A stretch of 36,754 nt of DNA. Origin: Nitrospinota bacterium (lineage in GTDB: Bacteria > Nitrospinota > Nitrospinia > Nitrospinales > VA-1). Position numbers and translations under genes: made by a program. The DNA lies in assembly GCA_014382285.1 (NCBI GenBank), contig JACNKA010000068.1:1-36754 (forward strand), read 5' to 3'. The notes beneath the pieces are model-generated. The model was not told the DNA's origin. It made no database searches and worked only from the letters and a program-made list of their open reading frames with translations. Numbering within the stretch: position 1 is the stretch's first letter; each line of letters starts with the position of its first letter. This document shows, in pieces, positions 8,101-16,497 of the stretch.

Positions 8101-8259
8101 GTGAAAGTGGGCCTCGTGAGTGAGCGGGTCTTCAAAAGCCTCGCTACCAGAGAGGGCGGCTTTGTTGTCCAAAGCCGGGTAACGGGAAACCAGCCAGAAG
8201 CTGGATGCCACCCCGATCATAAAAATCAGTAGAATTATAAATTTGCGATTACGGGGCAT
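5161..8259 (-). CDS. Permease fused to a seven-repeat FG-GAP propeller and an ASPIC/UnbV domain
   Basis: This 1032-residue protein has two halves. Residues 1 to about 360 are hydrophobic with about ten possible membrane segments and resemble ArsP/YraQ-type (DUF318) permeases. The first repeat carries GTPLGVCVNCVAPIAKG and the second the related MGTLMPLPIAFD. The rest looks extracytoplasmic. It has seven FG-GAP/VCBS calcium-type loops of the form DxNxDGxxD (DFNLDGWPD, DLNNDGWLD, DLNRDGFPD, DLNADGHAD, DFNNDLIPD, DLDNDEWQD, DMDRDGDLD), then an ASPIC/UnbV-like tail (ITIKLL, GGGFHSYDAPVAHFGLG). Between loops 5 and 6 is an insert with six cysteines. The substrate is unknown; metalloid or metal export with an outside sensing or binding domain is an inference. 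The last codons (RRAAGDY) lie in a GC hairpin. Confidence 0.85.
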   Translation of the reverse strand: MPRNRKFIILLIFMIGVASSFWLVSRYPALDNKAALSGSEAFEDPLTHEAHFHAPRQASFVKRVAYTTLNWYETNWRGMAFGLILAAGFYTLLKYIPRQSSDRRFRNSFMGMFVGTPLGVCVNCVAPIAKGMYEGGSKMETALAVMFSSPTLNIVVLTMLFSIFPFYMAVMKLLATFILILIIVPLISEKTRAVPEKQTLEIDPAAICDLNPDQESWAMAFQSAGLDYWKSFCYIFTRTVPLMLLAGVFGALASHLWSFDKLIGVPVNLANLSLLSFMGTLMPLPIAFDLMLAQAMMMSGLSPAFVTTLVFTFGTFSIYSALIIYRTFSFLLAVKLFAIVFAIGIGLGYASNSFLEYRHVKWLAQYDRVITTSNENTTLSSPRPEIITPENFSSPASVTRHTAPVIFKQENLEVHALAHAPRNEQAGKPFTQRIGTELGITYSNLLTPKIFLDPLFFGRGIASGDFNLDGWPDIAVATNNGFELYQNINGTHFEKIFSGIEILNGKQAINIALVDLNNDGWLDVFLTTFNDGNFVVLNPLPDEGRVSVLPVPNGGALLTSASAFADLNRDGFPDIVNGNYYLGIFTRTPVKQAVNQWVLNHNLEFKLQTLEGIPGQTHSVLLSDLNADGHADLMIGNDYRVADTFYFGTFNEGFKKIRQQDGVIPLTTQNTMSIDTGDFNNDLIPDIYLANIGMSRGLDVVSNIFGATMQNIGLEFCDSGKTLLDRKTCHEFNQLTTLLNPEKQDITEHCTRLENPLWIKECMVTRMILVASGRKSPALCDKILDPFTLNRTYCQKYFQAEHVEVSRENEIPMQTQFNLLLSGQADHIFTDVSEQTKISTAEWSWNARFADLDNDEWQDLYVVNGVPITQEFASNNFFHNQNGKSFIQAQEEFGLDDLDHSSSYTYIDMDRDGDLDIIANTLYGPFKVYTNNNTAGNSITIKLLDEQGNRFCLGCTLIIRYGPDGKRHQMREIKTGGGFHSYDAPVAHFGLGQYETFQQIEITWSTGEVSTIQHEFLANHEYTLHRRAAGDY
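5171..5185. repeat. GC-rich hairpin inside the 3' end of the permease fusion gene
   Basis: CCGGCG-GCT-CGCCGG is a perfect 6-bp stem with a 3-nt loop. With its flank on the minus strand (CCACCGGCG) it closely matches the hairpin after the PagL-like gene at 31159-31173, suggesting a dispersed repeat family. It encodes the RRAAG part of the C-terminus. Confidence 0.55.
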
Positions 8260-8286
8260 TCAAAAGTATTATCGGGCACTTAGGGA

Positions 8287-8349
8287 ACCCCCTTACAGGG
8301 GGAGGTAACTGGCAATGGTTTTAGGTTGTATATTATAGGTTGTATATTA
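8287..8349. repeat. Partial REP-like palindrome and a 14-bp tandem duplication in the glnS leader
   Basis: Positions 8287-8305 hold AACCCCCTTACAGGGGGA, a shortened relative of the REP-like family seen at 26259, 34004 and 35489. Just after it TAGGTTGTATATTA occurs twice in perfect tandem (8322-8335 and 8336-8349). Both lie in the divergent region between the permease fusion gene and glnS. Confidence 0.5.
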
Positions 8350-8418
8350 CATGAAAAAGTGTGAATCAGCCTAGTCCCATCGAACAAAACGTATTCCCTT
8401 AGTGGAGGAGAAAAGATT

Positions 8419-10110
8419 TTGCATACGGACGATTCAGAATCCTCGACCAATTTTATCCAGAATATTGTCGAGGAAGATTTAAAAACAAAGAAATTTGAGG
8501 GACGAGTTCATACCCGTTTCCCCCCTGAGCCCAACGGCTATCTGCATATTGGCCATGCCAAGTCCATTTGCCTGAACTTTGGGCTGGCTTCGCAATATTC
8601 AGGGAAATGTAATCTCAGGTTTGATGACACCAACCCCAGCAAGGAAGAAGAAGAATATGTAAAAGCCATTATGGAAGATGTGCGGTGGTTGGGGTTTGAC
8701 TGGGAGGACCGGTTGCATTACTCCTCAGAATATTTTGACCAGCTTTACGAGTATGCGGTCCGGTTGATTGAAAAAGGCAAAGCTTATGTGGATGCGTTGA
8801 GTCCGGAACAAATTCGTGAATACCGGGGCACGCTTACTGAACCGGGACAGAACAGCCCTCATCGCGATAGCTCGGTGGAAGAAAATCTGGACTTGTTCGC
8901 ACGGATGCGGGCCGGTGAGTTTGCGGAAGGCGAGAGGGTTTTGCGGGCCAAAATTGACATGGCATCGGGCAACCTGAATTTGCGCGATCCGGTGCTGTAC
9001 AGGGTCTTGAAGGTGGCGCACCATCGTACCGGCGACAAGTGGTGCATTTATCCCATGTATGATTTCACGCACGGTCAGTCGGACTCGCTGGAGCAGATCA
9101 CTCACTCAATCTGCACGCTGGAGTTTGAGGACCACCGTCCTCTTTATGACTGGTTCCTGAAAGAGCTGGATATCTATTGTCCGCAGCAAATAGAATTTGC
9201 CCGTCTCAACCTGAATTACACGATATTGAGCAAGCGCAAGCTTTTGCAGCTAGTGCAGGAGAAGCATGTGAGCGGCTGGAACGATCCACGTATGCCAACT
9301 TTATCGGGCATGCGTCGCAGGGGTTACCCGCCAGAAGCCATTCGTGATTTTTGTGAACGGATCGGAGTCGCCAAAAGCAATAGCACGGTGGACTTTGCCT
9401 TGCTGGAACATTGCGTGCGCGAAGATTTAAACAAGACATCGCCCCGGGTGATGGCGGTGATTCGACCTCTGAAAGTGGTGATTGAGAATTACCCGGAAGA
9501 TCAGGTAGAAGAACTGACTGCCGAGAACAATCCCGAAGACCCCGGTGCTGGATCGCGCACGATTCCCTTTTCCCGGGTTCTTTATATTGAGCGGGATGAT
9601 TTTATGGAAGACCCTCCCAAAAAGTTTTTTCGCCTCGGTCCAGATAGAGAGGTGCGATTGAAGCATGCTTACATTATCAAATGTGAGCGGGTGGTTAAGG
9701 ATGAAAAAACGGGAGAGGTGGTGGAGCTACGCTGTACTTATGATCCAGATACAAAAAGTGGTTCTTCCATGGAAGGCCGGAAGGTGAAAGGCACTCTACA
9801 TTGGCTCTCTGCGGCCCATGCCCAGCCTGCTGAAGTGAGACTATACAATCACCTTTTTCTCAAGGAAAACCCCGCAGACGAAAAAGAATGCCCTGACTTA
9901 GGATCGAGTGTGAATCCCGATTCTCTGGAGATTGTTCGCGGGTTCATTGAGCCATTTTTAAAAGGCGCAGTGGGAGGCGACCGGTTCCAGTTTTTACGGC
10001 TGGGTTATTTTTGCGCGGATAATGAGAGTTTCACTCCTGAGGCCCCGGTTTTTAATCGGACTGTAACGCTCCGTGATACCTGGGCAAAAATTGTTAAAAA
10101 GTCCACTTGA
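8419..10110 (+). CDS. glnS: Glutaminyl-tRNA synthetase
   Basis: The 563-residue class I aminoacyl-tRNA synthetase charges tRNA-Gln with glutamine in the cytoplasm. It has the HIGH signature in [16 protein letters not shown] (HIGH at residues 43-46) and the KMSKS-equivalent ILSKRKL. GlnRS-specific context is also present ([32 protein letters not shown]), and the C-terminal beta-barrel anticodon-binding part ends in [11 protein letters not shown]. The length is close to that of E. coli GlnRS. The start is a TTG at 8419 with GGAGGAG about 10 bp upstream. Its presence implies direct glutaminylation rather than only the GatCAB amidotransferase route. The next gene is convergent, 15 bp away. Confidence 0.97.
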   Translation: MHTDDSESSTNFIQNIVEEDLKTKKFEGRVHTRFPPEPNGYLHIGHAKSICLNFGLASQYSGKCNLRFDDTNPSKEEEEYVKAIMEDVRWLGFDWEDRLHYSSEYFDQLYEYAVRLIEKGKAYVDALSPEQIREYRGTLTEPGQNSPHRDSSVEENLDLFARMRAGEFAEGERVLRAKIDMASGNLNLRDPVLYRVLKVAHHRTGDKWCIYPMYDFTHGQSDSLEQITHSICTLEFEDHRPLYDWFLKELDIYCPQQIEFARLNLNYTILSKRKLLQLVQEKHVSGWNDPRMPTLSGMRRRGYPPEAIRDFCERIGVAKSNSTVDFALLEHCVREDLNKTSPRVMAVIRPLKVVIENYPEDQVEELTAENNPEDPGAGSRTIPFSRVLYIERDDFMEDPPKKFFRLGPDREVRLKHAYIIKCERVVKDEKTGEVVELRCTYDPDTKSGSSMEGRKVKGTLHWLSAAHAQPAEVRLYNHLFLKENPADEKECPDLGSSVNPDSLEIVRGFIEPFLKGAVGGDRFQFLRLGYFCADNESFTPEAPVFNRTVTLRDTWAKIVKKST

Positions 10111-10125
10111 TCGTTTTGTGAAAAC

Positions 10126-11745
10126 TTAAGAGGCGTCAGGTTGTCTTTTAGGCAGAGTGACGGTGAATTTACTGCCTTCTCCCAGCTGGCTGTTTACAGA
10201 TATTTTGCCCCCATGCCGGGAAACAATCTTCTTGCAGATCGCCAGGCCAATTCCCGTTCCCTCATAAGCCGATCTTCCGTGCAGTCTTTCAAGGGGGATG
10301 AAAATCTTTTCCGAGAACTTTTCATCCAGCTCGATTCCGTTATCTTGCACAGAAATATCCCAGTCCTCATTATTTTCGCTCGACTGGCTACTCAGATATA
10401 CAGTTGGGGGTTGGTCGGTCTTGTGGTACTTCAAGGCGTTTCCAATCAGGTTTTGCAGGAGTTGCCGCATTTGAAAAGGATCGGCGTCAATGGTGGGCAG
10501 GAAACTCTGTTTGACTTCCCCACGGGTTTGAAGAATCTGCACATCAAGATCTTCAATGACCTCACTGGCAATTTCCGCAAGGTTCACTTTTTGGAAGGGT
10601 TGTCCTTTCGCAGTGACCTGAGAAAGTTGCAGTAGATCGCTAATGAGTGCCTGCATGCGTTGGGCGGCACTCCCCATTCTTGACAGGTCATTCAGATGCT
10701 GTTCGCTTAGTTGGGACTGGGCACTCTTAAGGCGATCACTGAATATGGATATTTTCCTCAAGGGTTCCTGCAAATCATGCGAGGCGATGTGCGCGAAGTC
10801 TTTCAGGTCGTTGTTGCTTCTCTTCAGTTCCTCAGCATAATTTTTTAATTTGTTCTGCGCATTATAATTTTGTATGGTCAGAGCCGCAAAATTTGCAGAA
10901 GTCTTGATCAGTTGTATTTCGGCGGGGCTGGGTTTGCGGGGCTGAGTATAATAACTGGCGAAGGTGCCCAACACCTCTCCCTCAAAATCAAGAATGGGAG
11001 CGGACCAGCAGGCTCTCAGTCCAAATGTGAGAGGGAGATCCTTATGTTTTTCCCAACGAGGATCGCAGGAAATGTCTTCCGCTACAATCAGGCATTTTAA
11101 GAATGCGGCAGTTCCGCACGAACCTTGCTTGGGGCCCAGAAAAACCTTGCTGGTTTTTTTTGTGTATTCCGCCGGTAGACTGGGAGCGGAACCGTAGCAT
11201 AGAAATTTTTTTGATTGATCCATAATAAGAATGGAACACATCATCCCCGTGCTGTGTTTTTCTACTTTCCGGCTCAATTCGTCCAGGATTTCCTGAAAAG
11301 GTTTTCCCGCTACAAGATTTCCCAATATGTTGTTATGGTCGAGAAGATAATTTTCTGCCGTCATCCTGTCTGTAATGTCAAATCCATAGACATTTACGTA
11401 GCCTTGTTCGACAACAGGAGAAAGGGTAAGAGAAAAGAAACGCTCGGAAAACTCCAATTCAACCGTCCGCATCTTATGATGCTCAAACCCGTCACGAGCC
11501 AGTTTTTTCCATTCAGGCGAAAGGGGCTGGGTGGGGTCGGCATCCGATAACCGTAGTAACGCCAGGCTTGCCTGGTTGAAATAGAGCAGTTGCCCGTCGC
11601 TGGAAATACGCAGAACGGGATGAGGGTTTTCATCGGATAACTGGCGGAACCATTCAAGTTCTGTGCTTTTTTCGGGAATTACATTGGTAGGCATACCGTC
11701 ACCCAGATGTTTTTTGACCCGGCTAATGGTCAGTTTATGTTTCAT
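10126..11745 (-). CDS. PAS-GAF sensor histidine kinase
   Basis: The 539-residue protein lacks obvious membrane segments and is probably cytoplasmic. An N-terminal PAS domain (about residues 30-130, ending ITDRMTAENYL) is followed by a GAF domain (about 150-300; LGPKQGSCGTAAF and WSAPILDFEGEVLGTFASYY). Next is a HisKA dimerisation domain whose phosphoacceptor His lies in FAHIASHDLQEPLRKI, and then a HATPase domain with N-box NLIGNALKY and G2 box GTGIGLAIC. The G1 box reads DNGIELD, where DNGIGF is usual. The kinase resembles the phytochrome-like and two-component SHDLQEPLR group. No response regulator is adjacent, so its partner is unknown. No good ribosome-binding site is seen before 11745. 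Confidence 0.92.
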   Translation of the reverse strand: MKHKLTISRVKKHLGDGMPTNVIPEKSTELEWFRQLSDENPHPVLRISSDGQLLYFNQASLALLRLSDADPTQPLSPEWKKLARDGFEHHKMRTVELEFSERFFSLTLSPVVEQGYVNVYGFDITDRMTAENYLLDHNNILGNLVAGKPFQEILDELSRKVEKHSTGMMCSILIMDQSKKFLCYGSAPSLPAEYTKKTSKVFLGPKQGSCGTAAFLKCLIVAEDISCDPRWEKHKDLPLTFGLRACWSAPILDFEGEVLGTFASYYTQPRKPSPAEIQLIKTSANFAALTIQNYNAQNKLKNYAEELKRSNNDLKDFAHIASHDLQEPLRKISIFSDRLKSAQSQLSEQHLNDLSRMGSAAQRMQALISDLLQLSQVTAKGQPFQKVNLAEIASEVIEDLDVQILQTRGEVKQSFLPTIDADPFQMRQLLQNLIGNALKYHKTDQPPTVYLSSQSSENNEDWDISVQDNGIELDEKFSEKIFIPLERLHGRSAYEGTGIGLAICKKIVSRHGGKISVNSQLGEGSKFTVTLPKRQPDAS

Positions 11746-12108
11746 GTTAAGAATGTTTGCCGTTTAGAAAAGGCGGTTGGGGGCCAGATATTTTTTCAAT
11801 GGTTTTAATTTCCTCTCCCCTCTGCAAGAATATAGCAGTTTAGTGGGTGCTTAAAAAGCTACATTTATATGCCATTTCTTTTTTTTAAACTTTCTCGCTG
11901 GCTAAGGTGTGCTTTTTCAATATTTTTCTGTTTTGAGGGGGTGTGTCGATAACTCAGGAAATATTTTAAATGAAAAGTTTTAACGGCGATTTCTGCTATT
12001 AAGGGTTATGACCATGTGGAGCCTTCATTTCTCTTTGACAGGTTTTTGCAATTGTGCTAAAAATCTTCAAGCCTGAAGACGGGCTGGTATCTATCTCAAA
12101 GGAGTGTT
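11746..12108. other. 363-bp intergenic region before dnaN
   Basis: This gap separates the divergent histidine kinase and dnaN genes. It is A/T-rich and holds one good sigma-70-like promoter towards dnaN (12035-12063). A single weak DnaA-box-like site (TGTCGATAA, one mismatch from the TGTGNATAA consensus) lies at about 11945-11953. I see no cluster of DnaA boxes and no AT-rich 13-mers, so there is no sign of a replication origin here. No RNA gene is recognised. Confidence 0.5.
12035..12063 (+). promoter_or_regulatory. Sigma-70-like promoter for dnaN
   Basis: A perfect TTGACA at 12035-12040 is followed after exactly 17 bp by TAAAAA at 12058-12063. The dnaN start codon lies about 45 bp downstream of the -10 box, with AAGGAG as ribosome-binding site. 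Confidence 0.6.
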
Positions 12109-13215
12109 ATGGAAGTCAGAATAAGTCGGGATATCCTTCTGAACGGGGTGCATAGGGTTCAGGGAATCGTTGAGCCAAAAGGGGCAATGCCTATTCTTTC
12201 CCATCTGCATCTTTCTGCTGATAAAGACAATGTGTGCATTCGCGCTACGGACTTGGAAATTGGGACTCTGGGCAATTATGCAGCCAATGTGACTGCGCCC
12301 GGTGCCGTGACGCTCAATGCCCGAAAACTTTTTGACATTATCCGGGAACTTCCTGACGAAGAAATCTATTTGAAAAAGGAAGAGAACAACTGGATCACTT
12401 TAAAGTGTGGAAAGTCCAAATTCCGTTTACCGGGGCTTCCCCCTGAAGATTTTCCTCCTTTGCCTGAATACAGTGAAAAACCGCTGTTGGAATTTGACAG
12501 TAAAATTTTAAAAGAAATGATTCGCAAAACTTTTTTTTCGGTTTCTCCTGATGAGACCCGGCAGGCGTTGAACGGTTTATTGTTGGAAGTGGAAGGAGAC
12601 AACGCAAGCCTGGTGGGAACGGATGGACATCGATTAGCGTTTATTTCCCGACCGGTCAAATCCAACGCTTCAAAAGGGGAGGTCTTGAGCTTCCTGTTGC
12701 CCAAGAAAGCGCTTTCGGAGTTGTTGAAACTGATGGAAGACGAAGGCGCTGCATTCGGGTTTTCTTCCCATGACAATCACTTGGCTTTTATTTGCGGCAA
12801 GCAGGTGATTGTGTCTCGCAAAATAGATGGAAAATTTCCTAATTACCGGCAAGTAATTCCTTCGGACAATCAGTTGAAAGCCAAAGCCGACAGGAATGGC
12901 CTGACCCATGCCTTGAAACGTGTGGCTCTGCTGGCAGATGAAAAATCGAAAATGGTTCGGTTTGAAATCCAGAAAGGCAGTCTGACTCTGGTTTCAGATA
13001 ATACAGATTTAGGAGCCGCCCATGAGGAAATGCCCATTGAGTATGAGGGCGAAGAGGTCTCCATCGGTCTTAATGCAAAATATGTTCTGGATATCCTCAA
13101 TGCTATTGAGGGCGATTCGGTGACGCTTAATCTGAAAGATCAAAATCATTCCTGCCTTTTTACTGTCACAGATGACGATCAGTATAAGAGCATTGTCATG
13201 CCCATGCGTCTCTAA
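12109..13215 (+). CDS. dnaN: DNA polymerase III sliding clamp, beta subunit
   Basis: The 368-residue protein has the normal length for the beta clamp, which dimerises into a ring around DNA and tethers the polymerase. Family features include an N-terminal strand (MEVRISRDILLNGV), the region around ILSHLHLSADKDNVCIRATDLEIG, the GTDGHRLAF motif near residue 170 and the C-terminal IVMPMRL that lines the protein-binding pocket. AAGGAG lies 6 bp before the ATG at 12109. In many bacteria dnaN sits next to dnaA and recF; here it is flanked by a histidine kinase and a radical SAM gene. It is transcribed from its own promoter and converges with the next gene, 9 bp away. Confidence 0.98.
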   Translation: MEVRISRDILLNGVHRVQGIVEPKGAMPILSHLHLSADKDNVCIRATDLEIGTLGNYAANVTAPGAVTLNARKLFDIIRELPDEEIYLKKEENNWITLKCGKSKFRLPGLPPEDFPPLPEYSEKPLLEFDSKILKEMIRKTFFSVSPDETRQALNGLLLEVEGDNASLVGTDGHRLAFISRPVKSNASKGEVLSFLLPKKALSELLKLMEDEGAAFGFSSHDNHLAFICGKQVIVSRKIDGKFPNYRQVIPSDNQLKAKADRNGLTHALKRVALLADEKSKMVRFEIQKGSLTLVSDNTDLGAAHEEMPIEYEGEEVSIGLNAKYVLDILNAIEGDSVTLNLKDQNHSCLFTVTDDDQYKSIVMPMRL

Positions 13216-13224
13216 GCTGGTTGG

Positions 13225-14403
13225 TCAAAGATCGAAAAACTGGTCGAGTTTTTTATCGCTTCTTGGCATTTTCCCCGTCACGTCTTCCCATATTTCCTTG
13301 GTTTCCATACAAAGATAAATGTTTAATACTTTTGATCGAGACATAAGATAACCGCGAATGGTTTCGTAGGCCTGATTTCTCAGGGGGCGGAGGTAGCGGA
13401 ATTTGCCATCTTTGCCAGGCAAGTGTTCGCTGGTGAACAAACGGGTTTCTGGATGGCGATTTTTGATGATCGATTTCAGAGCAGGGCGATATCGAAAGCT
13501 TCCCAGGCTCACCCACTCGACTTTGTCGATGGGCAAGGTGTCGCACAAAATATCGACCAGTTGCCGATAGCCTTCCTCCCAGCCTGGTATCAAAATTATT
13601 GGGTCAAAATGAAATCCGATGCGGTAGCCTTTATCCAGGCATGCCCGGGCAGCCTCAAGACGTTGGATTAAGCCCGGAGTTCCTTTTTCTTCCTGCTCCG
13701 TGATGGTTTGCGGGTTCAGCGACCAGGACACAATAATATTTGTAGGGTCGGAATGGTTTAATAGATTCGTAATCTGATCCGATTTGGTTTTTAATTCCAG
13801 AACGGCGTTCGATTGCCGGTTGAAAAATGGGAGCAAATGGGTGGTGTAGGGGACGATGGTGTCCAGAGCCAGGCTGTCTGTCAACTCCCCCGTGCCAACT
13901 CGAAAGCTGCGATCTGGATATTGTGTGAACACTTCTTCCAGTTCGCCAAGCAGATCTTCCACATTTACATAGGCTACCTGCATGGGGTTGTTCCCCAAAA
14001 AATCCTGCAAGAAACAATAAGAACAATCGTAGATGCAGTTCTTTGATAAGTTCACAACATAATAATTGCAGCACACCATACCCGGGCTGACACCCGGACA
14101 CTTCTTCAGGAAAGAACCCTTAAAACGAGACAACGCCAAACTTTTTTTCCCTTCCCCAAACACATCGTATTGCGCGGATTTCATCTGTTCGGTGAGGGTG
14201 GAAATATCCTGAAAACCTTGTCTGGGAACATCGGGGAGCCGGGAAAGAATATCTCGTGCTAGAGGATATTCTTCGATGCCTTCTTCCAGAAAAAGGGTGT
14301 CCGGTCTATACTCTGTAGTGGGTAGGCTGGAACCTGTTGTATTTATTGGCATTATTTTATATAATGGGTCGCATTTAGAAGGTGATGCGCTTTTTTTCTG
14401 CAT
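13225..14403 (-). CDS. Spore photoproduct lyase-family radical SAM protein
   Basis: The 392-residue protein carries the radical SAM iron-sulfur motif as CIYDCSYCF (CxxxCxxC) near residue 135, in the context NLSKNCIYDCSYCFLQ typical of the SPL family. The following segments (FRVGTGELTDSLALD, ELKTKSDQ, VSWSLNP, GFHFDPII) match the barrel strands of that family. SPL repairs the thymine dimer of spores, but homologues occur in non-spore-formers, where the substrate is unclear. No other sporulation gene is visible here. The start is uncertain: the frame opens at an ATG at 14403, and another ATG at 14352 (MPINTTG) is possible. Neither has a good ribosome-binding site. Confidence 0.88.
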   Translation of the reverse strand: MQKKSASPSKCDPLYKIMPINTTGSSLPTTEYRPDTLFLEEGIEEYPLARDILSRLPDVPRQGFQDISTLTEQMKSAQYDVFGEGKKSLALSRFKGSFLKKCPGVSPGMVCCNYYVVNLSKNCIYDCSYCFLQDFLGNNPMQVAYVNVEDLLGELEEVFTQYPDRSFRVGTGELTDSLALDTIVPYTTHLLPFFNRQSNAVLELKTKSDQITNLLNHSDPTNIIVSWSLNPQTITEQEEKGTPGLIQRLEAARACLDKGYRIGFHFDPIILIPGWEEGYRQLVDILCDTLPIDKVEWVSLGSFRYRPALKSIIKNRHPETRLFTSEHLPGKDGKFRYLRPLRNQAYETIRGYLMSRSKVLNIYLCMETKEIWEDVTGKMPRSDKKLDQFFDL

Positions 14404-14499
14404 TCCGGGTTTTTAAGCGGGCCCTTTTTATCTTATACGTTTGCAGGGTCCGTTCTTGTTTTTAAAGAACCACTTTATCATTTAACTGAAGGAAAGAAC

Positions 14500-15615
14500 A
14501 TGCACATTCCCACCTCCTCGCTTCATAACCAGGACATCCAAAAGAAAAATAAATTTCACTTTGGTTTTGTCTTTCTCTTTATTGTTTCGGTGGGATTGAA
14601 CGTTTTTCTTCTCTTCTTTGATCGGGGAAATAATATTGCGGTTGCGTCCTTAACGCAAAATGCGGAGACTCTGTCGCAAACCTCTGTCATCGAACCGCCT
14701 GAGGTATTGCCAAAAGAAGCTCCTGCCATGCAGGCTGTAATTGAGCCGGTGTCATTCACGGTTTCATCCACAGTTTCATCCGAGCAAACTTATGATGGCA
14801 AAGCCATCCAGTCGTTGAATTTTAGAATCAGAAACTCCCTGAATTTCAGTGTGTGCAAAAGGATAACCCGTGAAAATGGGTGTGCCGCACTTTCCGCACA
14901 CCTTGGGCGTCTTATGGCTTGGTTCATGGATATCAAAAAAAGCATGAGAAACGGCGACTCACTGGATGTGGTGTACCAGCGACTCGATGGGCCTGAACAG
15001 TTTAAAATTCTCAAGCTTTCCTATAAAAGCCAATTATTTGGTAAAACATTTGCAGCGTATTATTTCGACGAGTTCGACCATGGTAATGGAGGATATTTTG
15101 ATAGCGAGGGAAACGAGATTGCCCGGCGTATTGTCGAAGCTCAGAGCCCCATCCGGCACTATATTGAAATCACTTCTCTACCCGGCGATTTTCGCAAAGG
15201 GCCGGGGGGACATTCAGGGACAGACTTCAAAGCTGAAGAGGGAACTCCAGTTTATTCAGGATTTTCCGGAAAAGTCTTGCGCACAAACTGGAATGTTCGC
15301 GCCAACGGTTATTGTGTCGAAGTAGATCACCCTAAATTGGGAATAAAAACCCTCTACCTCCATTTGAGTCGGGTTAAAGTGAGGCGGGGTCAGACCATTA
15401 AAGCGGGCGAGCAGATAGCGGAATCGGGAAACACAGGCAGAACATTTGCACCTCATCTGCACTATGAGATTCAGGACAGGAAAAATAAGAAAAAGATTTA
15501 TAGTCCCTTCACCTCCAAGTACCATAAAAGCTATACTCGAAAGATCCCTCCGCACCACCATCAGGCTTTCCAAAAAACTGTCAGCCTCTATAATTCTGCA
15601 ATAAAGGAAAGCTGA
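14500..15615 (+). CDS. M23-family metallopeptidase (peptidoglycan hydrolase or LytM factor)
   Basis: The 371-residue protein has an N-terminal membrane anchor or uncleaved signal (about residues 22-42, FHFGFVFLFIVSVGLNVFLL) and a periplasmic spacer. Its C-terminal LytM/M23 domain (about 230-340) has zinc-binding motifs HSGTD (HxxxD) and HLHYE (HxH), plus the conserved GTPVYSGFSGKV and NTGRTFAPHLHYEIQD. With these intact ligands it is likely an active endopeptidase that cuts peptide cross-links. AAGGAA lies 5 bp before the ATG at 14500. The next gene, mtgA, starts 51 bp later on the same strand, so a peptidoglycan-remodelling pair is plausible. Confidence 0.92.
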   Translation: MHIPTSSLHNQDIQKKNKFHFGFVFLFIVSVGLNVFLLFFDRGNNIAVASLTQNAETLSQTSVIEPPEVLPKEAPAMQAVIEPVSFTVSSTVSSEQTYDGKAIQSLNFRIRNSLNFSVCKRITRENGCAALSAHLGRLMAWFMDIKKSMRNGDSLDVVYQRLDGPEQFKILKLSYKSQLFGKTFAAYYFDEFDHGNGGYFDSEGNEIARRIVEAQSPIRHYIEITSLPGDFRKGPGGHSGTDFKAEEGTPVYSGFSGKVLRTNWNVRANGYCVEVDHPKLGIKTLYLHLSRVKVRRGQTIKAGEQIAESGNTGRTFAPHLHYEIQDRKNKKKIYSPFTSKYHKSYTRKIPPHHHQAFQKTVSLYNSAIKES

Positions 15616-15666
15616 TTTTTTGCCGGACTTTGGGTTAAGGTAGGAATACCGGACCCGGTTTAGAGT

Positions 15667-16410
15667 GTGGTCTATGTTTTTTTGGGGCTTCCTGTGAAAA
15701 AAAAACGAAAGCGAGGCAAAGGCAAAAAGCCAATTAGAATTCGTATCTGGAAAATTGCCTTTGATCTTTTGTTGTGCTTTATCGCTCTCACAATGGTTCC
15801 TGTCCTGCTGTACAAGTTTGTGAATCCACCCACAACACCTTTGATGTGGATTCGCTGGGTGAAAAGTGGTGCCCAGCAGAAGACTCCTCTACATCTTAAC
15901 GCCTGGGTGCCTATTGAACAGATGTCCCCAAATATTATCAAGGCGGTTTTAGCCGCTGAGGACCAGAAATTTTTCACTCATAAAGGATTCGACTGGCTGG
16001 CTATCGAGTACGCGATCCAGACCAACCTCACAACAGACCGAAAGGTGGGTGCCAGCACTATTTCCATGCAAACCTCTCGTAATGTATTCCTGTGGCAAAC
16101 CCGAAGCTGGTTTCGCAAGTTGCTGGAAAGTTATTTTACGGTGTTGATTGAATTTTTTTGGAGCAAGCAGAGAATTCTGGAAGTCTATTTGAATGTGATT
16201 GAATGGGGAGATGCTATCTATGGTTGCGAGCAGGCGGCCCAGACGTATTTTCGGCGTTCGTCAAAAACTCTTTCTCCGGTTGAGTCTGCATGGATGGCGG
16301 CGGTTTTGCCCAGTCCCCGGCACTGGGCACTTAGACCCACTCCAAAACATGTGCAGGCTCGGCAAAGTAAGATTTTGCATGCCCTACCACAAATGCAAAC
16401 CTCCCATTAA
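15667..16410 (+). CDS. mtgA: Monofunctional biosynthetic peptidoglycan transglycosylase
   Basis: The 247-residue glycosyltransferase family 51 protein polymerises lipid II into glycan strands at the inner membrane. After a strongly basic N-terminus (KKKRKRGKGKK) there is one membrane segment (about residues 34-54). Family motifs follow: the catalytic Glu in AAEDQKFFTHKGFDW, then GASTISMQTSRNVFLW, KQRILEVYLNVIEWG and AAQTYF. The usual GASTITQQ motif reads GASTISMQ here. The start is uncertain: GTG at 15667 opens the frame, and a GTG at 15694 just before the basic stretch is an alternative. No transpeptidase domain is present, as expected for MtgA. Confidence 0.95.
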   Translation: MVYVFLGLPVKKKRKRGKGKKPIRIRIWKIAFDLLLCFIALTMVPVLLYKFVNPPTTPLMWIRWVKSGAQQKTPLHLNAWVPIEQMSPNIIKAVLAAEDQKFFTHKGFDWLAIEYAIQTNLTTDRKVGASTISMQTSRNVFLWQTRSWFRKLLESYFTVLIEFFWSKQRILEVYLNVIEWGDAIYGCEQAAQTYFRRSSKTLSPVESAWMAAVLPSPRHWALRPTPKHVQARQSKILHALPQMQTSH

Positions 16411-16497
16411 GAATGCTTGTAATGATTAGAGCGTTTATGAATTTTCACCCTGTGAAAAACAAGAGGATCTAACATTGAATATTAGAGAGAGTCTTGA

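Noticed and set aside
11746-12108. Replication origin next to dnaN
   Set aside because: Only one weak DnaA-box-like site is present, without clustering and without dnaA nearby.
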